Below, piece by piece: positions 60,201 through 64,000 of a stretch of DNA of 64,000 nt. The notes below the pieces were generated by a model. The model did no database searches, was not told where the DNA came from, and was given only the letters and a program-made list of their open reading frames with translations. Each line of letters starts with the position of its first letter. Position 1 is the first letter of the stretch. Source of the DNA: Tanytarsus gracilentus (taxonomy: Eukaryota > Arthropoda > Insecta > Diptera > Chironomidae). Position numbers and translations under genes: made by a program. The stretch spans positions 9,697,501 through 9,761,500 of the forward strand of contig JAXRKN010000044.1 in assembly GCA_038502055.1 (NCBI GenBank), given 5' to 3'.

Positions 60201-63200
60201 ACTCATTCTGTGGTCATTACAATTGCAAAAAATATCAAGTGAATGTTGAAAAAGAAGATTGAAACTTAAGAGTGAAAAAACGTAAACTCGCAATAGATTA
60301 AGAGTTCATTAAAAATTTCTGCTTCGATAGTTTGTTGCGCGATATTTTTCTTACTTTTTAAAAATTGAATGGACAACTTTTGAGATGCTTTAACTGGAGG
60401 TAACTGAAAAGAATCGGATAATTTAAAAAATCTAAAGCATTGTAGAATCTTTAAAATCTTGCTTGGGATATTAAAATGACTCAATTACTTTAATGTTATC
60501 ACCCCTTGAGATTTTTGTTAGTATAAAATTGAGTATACTCAAAAACTGGATAAAAAATAACGAAATCTCACAATTCTGAAACTTGACGGAACTCAAAATA
60601 ATTGGATGATTTCGTTCAATAGGATATCAGGATGCATGTAAGTGACATGATGTAAGTTAGATAAAATTTATTCGAAATTGAATGGAAGCAGTGCTGTAAA
60701 AAATTTTAACAAAAGGATGAAATTTAATTAAGATTTGTGAAGAGATTTTGTTTGGAAAAATTTTGACAACAAAGAAAATAATTTTTTATTTGTTAAAGTT
60801 TTTCATTTTTTGATCAACAGCATTGATGATTTTCAATATAAACATTGGACAACAAGTTTGTCATTGCATGAGTGATGAAAAAATATTTTAAACCTCACTT
60901 TAACTCTAAAATATTTTATTTAAATTCTTTGAGTAGGTCAAGTCTGGATTTTATCAACCTCTCCATCAGTATCCGCGTGCCTTCACAATATTTATTGTTT
61001 CTTTTAGCTATGATGAATTTCTTCTTTTACTTTTTATTTCGCCTTTTGTTGCTTGTTTTTCTCACGCTTGTCCAAAAAAGAGCGAGAAGAGGAGAAAATT
61101 GAACGCACGTCATTACATGTAGTTAGCATTCAACAAAGCACAATAAATATCAAATATAAACATATCACATCATCATCATCATCATAATACTTTGCTATAA
61201 TAACAACAATTTCTATTACGCTTTTATGTGTGTAAAACTCACAACGACAACGTTAAAGAATGTTTTTTAAAAGTTCACGTGTAAAATTTTAGAATTTTTT
61301 AATAAAATATTAAAGTGAAACCTTCTGCAATGACAAATTTCTAATAAAAATATTTTTTTATAAATTCAAAATTTTAAATTATTAAACCAGATATTTTTAT
61401 TTTCTACAAAAACTTTCCTGCTATTTGATAATTATCTTAATTAGCTATTAGATTAACCACAAAAGAGAAACAAGAGACACGAGCAAGATTGTCCAAGAAC
61501 AACGTAAAAAACTTCTGAGTACTGTCAGGTGGTCGTGTTTCTCGATGTTTTGCTAATGAGTGCATTGAGCGAGTAAAATTTGATATTTTTATGTGAAAAT
61601 GCGTCTGCCATGTCTGAGCAAATGGTTAAGTGTGTGGAGGATAGACAAAAAGTCTTTGAACTCATAAAAAATAATACCGACGGTATAATTCGACAGGCAG
61701 GAGCGAGTTTTAGAAAAGGAGCAGCAGATGATAAACAAAGAGACAAACAGATGCTCGAAAATTAAGTGCATGAATTTTTTTTTGTGGAATATCGACGCAT
61801 TTTTAAGAGCTTAGTGGTAAGAGTGCAAGGTGAGGAAATTTAGAGATTAAAAATAATTTTTTTAATTTAAAATTTATTTTGCAAATTTTTAAAATAAATT
61901 TTTGAATAACTTTTTAAAAATCACCATCACTTTTTTGTAAAGGTGCAGCACGAATGGCATCAAGTCTCACATTTGACGGCCAGGTGCAAAAAAAAGTTTG
62001 ACAGCGCATGCAGCCGAAGAAATGAGATAAAAAATTCAAAAACACTTGTCCGATGAAAAAAGCCCTCGAAGTTGTGTCTCATGCCAGGTAGTTGTTATGG
62101 GCTGTAATGAAAATGGATATATGAGAGAGAAAAGTGAGAAGCAGTGCTTATATGACGAGTTAATTAAAAGGCAGAAGCGAAACAAAATTGCTGTTTGTGC
62201 TGCTTCGATGTTTGTTTGTTCCCTTTTTGTGTGGAGAATTTAACTCTCTTAAAGAGAATGATAAATTGATTTTTTTTTTCAGAAATATTTTTTGTGTGTT
62301 CTTTGAGAATAAAAATTTAAAAATTTAATTTTTCATGCCACTCATCTTTAAAATCGCCGACTCAGATGAATGAAATGCTTCTCGTCTCTTTCTATTATAT
62401 AATGGCTGTTTGTTCAGATGTTGTGGACCTTCCCTTATTTGACTTTCAGCATACACATGTGCATACGACATACATAATATTATTCCTCGCCATTGACAAC
62501 GCACAGTAACTCACGTATGCATCAGTGAGAGGCACGAAAAAGTGAAAATTTATGTGTTTCTACTCACGTCATCAAATGGTGTCGAAAAATGGATGAATGA
62601 ATGTCGACCGAGTGAGAGATAAACAGAAATAGTTTCTGGTGGTTATTTACATAAAAAAATATATATTTTTAGACCCACATTGAAATATTTTTTTAAGTGA
62701 TCTAAAAATGTTCTAGAAATAATTTCGTGATGGGTTCAAAATAAAATTTGGTACTTATTAAATTGAGGGCAGAGGAAAGTTTAAGAATTGTATTATTTTC
62801 ACTTTTTTAATGCCAGAAAATAAAATTATGAACAAACAAGTGTGAAATGAGTCACAAAAAAACACCTCCTCGAGTCGTTAAAAAGTGGAAGAGGAAAATC
62901 ATCAAAAAAGTACTTTTCGTGAACTTTTATTGTCGAGGAAATTTCATGAAGAGCAAACTCTTAAATTAGCAATTTTACAACTCCAGCAATGAGAAAGGAA
63001 GAAAATTTTACGACATTGTCGGCAATTTTTCGGGATGTTGAAATTTAATTTCAATAGGTCGTCAAATTATTTCCTCAAAAACATCCTCACTAAAATTCAT
63101 TTCTTAAAATATTCATGCATAAAAGTTTCAACGCCCACATTAGGGATGCTCTCGTGAGCCTTTAAGTCTCGTTGAGGCCTAACAGAGTTCATTTTACAGT

Positions 63201-64000
63201 TACGTCACTAAATTCTTCTAAAATGAGTTTAGAAAACAATTGAAGTAAATTTACTTTACGAAAAATTAATTAAAATTTCTCTTACTTATTTTTAAAATAG
63301 TGGTCAAAATTTTCAGTCATCCCTCTAACTACTTTACTATGTTTACCACCCGAAAAACAAAAGCATTAAAGTTTTATGTAGCAGAAAATTTTCCCATTAA
63401 TAATCAACAGATTGGGTAACGTGTGTGGATGTGCTGCGATGGCTTTTAGCAACAACACATTTTCGCCTGATTGCCCCTTTCTCCACTTAATACCATCAAA
63501 AACCAGCAAACACAAATTTCTAATTGATTTTTACTCATACATTCTATATATGCACATATTTGCTCTTTTAGAGATGGTGAGAAAGTGGAAGAGGATTAAA
63601 TGTGTAATGATGAGACTCTCATGAATATTATGATGATAGTTGAAGTGAATTAGATATTATTATTGGACCATGCATTGAGGAGAGAGAAGTGTTAAAGGGA
63701 TTTTAATGGCAAATATTGATGCTGTTGTTGGATTAAATGTTGAATTATTCTAATTGATTTTATTCTGCGACTGAGGACTTGAAAAAAGCTCTCTGATGTG
63801 CTTTAAAGCTCAATAAATTTAATTTTTCATTCGTTCTATTTTTAAAAATAAATTTAGCATTTTTAAATCATTAAATTTTATATTTTCTAACCGCTTATTA
63901 AATTTTAAAATAAAATCACTTACAAACCCTCAAAAATTATTTTAGCCATCAGCCCAAAAATAAAAACAAAATGTTCCTCTTTAATTTCCCTTTTATTGTC
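51235..64000. other. Gene desert, right part
   Basis: AT-rich DNA with microsatellites, for example (TA)n near 57283-57296 and (ATC)n near 61168-61184. It also has many GA-rich patches. The longest frames (such as 49-116 residues at 54304-54954, 56377-56652 and 57048-57426) are biased in composition and unsupported. No tRNA, rRNA or known small RNA was recognised. It may be regulatory DNA or an intron of a gene beyond the right end. Confidence 0.45.
53277..53389 (+). repeat. GT-rich minisatellite (GTGTCGTAG / GTGTACGTCA units)
   Basis: Loose repeats of GTGTCGTAGTGTG (left half) pass into cleaner repeats of GTGTACGTCA and GTGTACGTGG (right half, 53346-53385). The right half carries three TCAGT initiator-like motifs 10-20 bp apart. 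Confidence 0.7.

Overview
The window looks like nuclear DNA of a dipteran insect. It is AT-rich, has short introns of about 50-260 bp with canonical GT/AG ends, and carries clear orthologues of fly genes (Arrestin 1, dreadlocks/Nck, ITM2/BRI). AT-richness, small introns, a short-period satellite and local gene-family expansion would suit a nematoceran such as a midge. That placement is an inference. Exon structures were assembled by hand from the nucleotide sequence. In every multi-exon model the phases add up and the reading frame stays open to a stop.

Gene-dense part, about 1.3-25.2 kb. Arrestin 1 (+, 3 exons) has an eye-type core promoter. It converges on dreadlocks/Nck (-, 4 exons; SH3-SH3-SH3-SH2). 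Next come ITM2/BRI, a BRICHOS membrane protein (+, 3 exons), and an 11-exon gene on the minus strand for a 1,906-residue ASH/MSP-repeat protein of ciliary/flagellar type. Only 75 bp upstream of that gene ends the first of three tandem minus-strand palmitoyl-protein thioesterase (PPT1-like) genes. The three differ in intron number (1, 3 and 4), and all keep the Ser-Asp-His triad. The single intron of the first copy holds two blocks of T/A/G homopolymer that look like sequencing or assembly artefacts.

Gene-poor part, about 25.2-38 kb. No credible exons were seen. There is a dense transcription-factor-like motif cluster near 31.8 kb and an unexplained perfect 54-bp duplication near 37.6 kb.

Island at 38-44.6 kb. 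It holds a single-exon UDP-glycosyltransferase (-) and a 119-bp satellite array of about 10 units. A 755-bp non-autonomous hAT-type transposon with a perfect 8-bp target duplication is inserted in that array. Then comes a head-to-head pair of fatty-acid elongase genes, one with an intact histidine box and one with a degenerate box.

The last 19 kb (44.6-64 kb) again shows no credible gene. It contains a short retroelement insertion with 21-bp target duplications and a (CAAT)n tail, and a GT-rich minisatellite. The two deserts could be intergenic regulatory DNA or introns of a gene whose exons lie outside the window.
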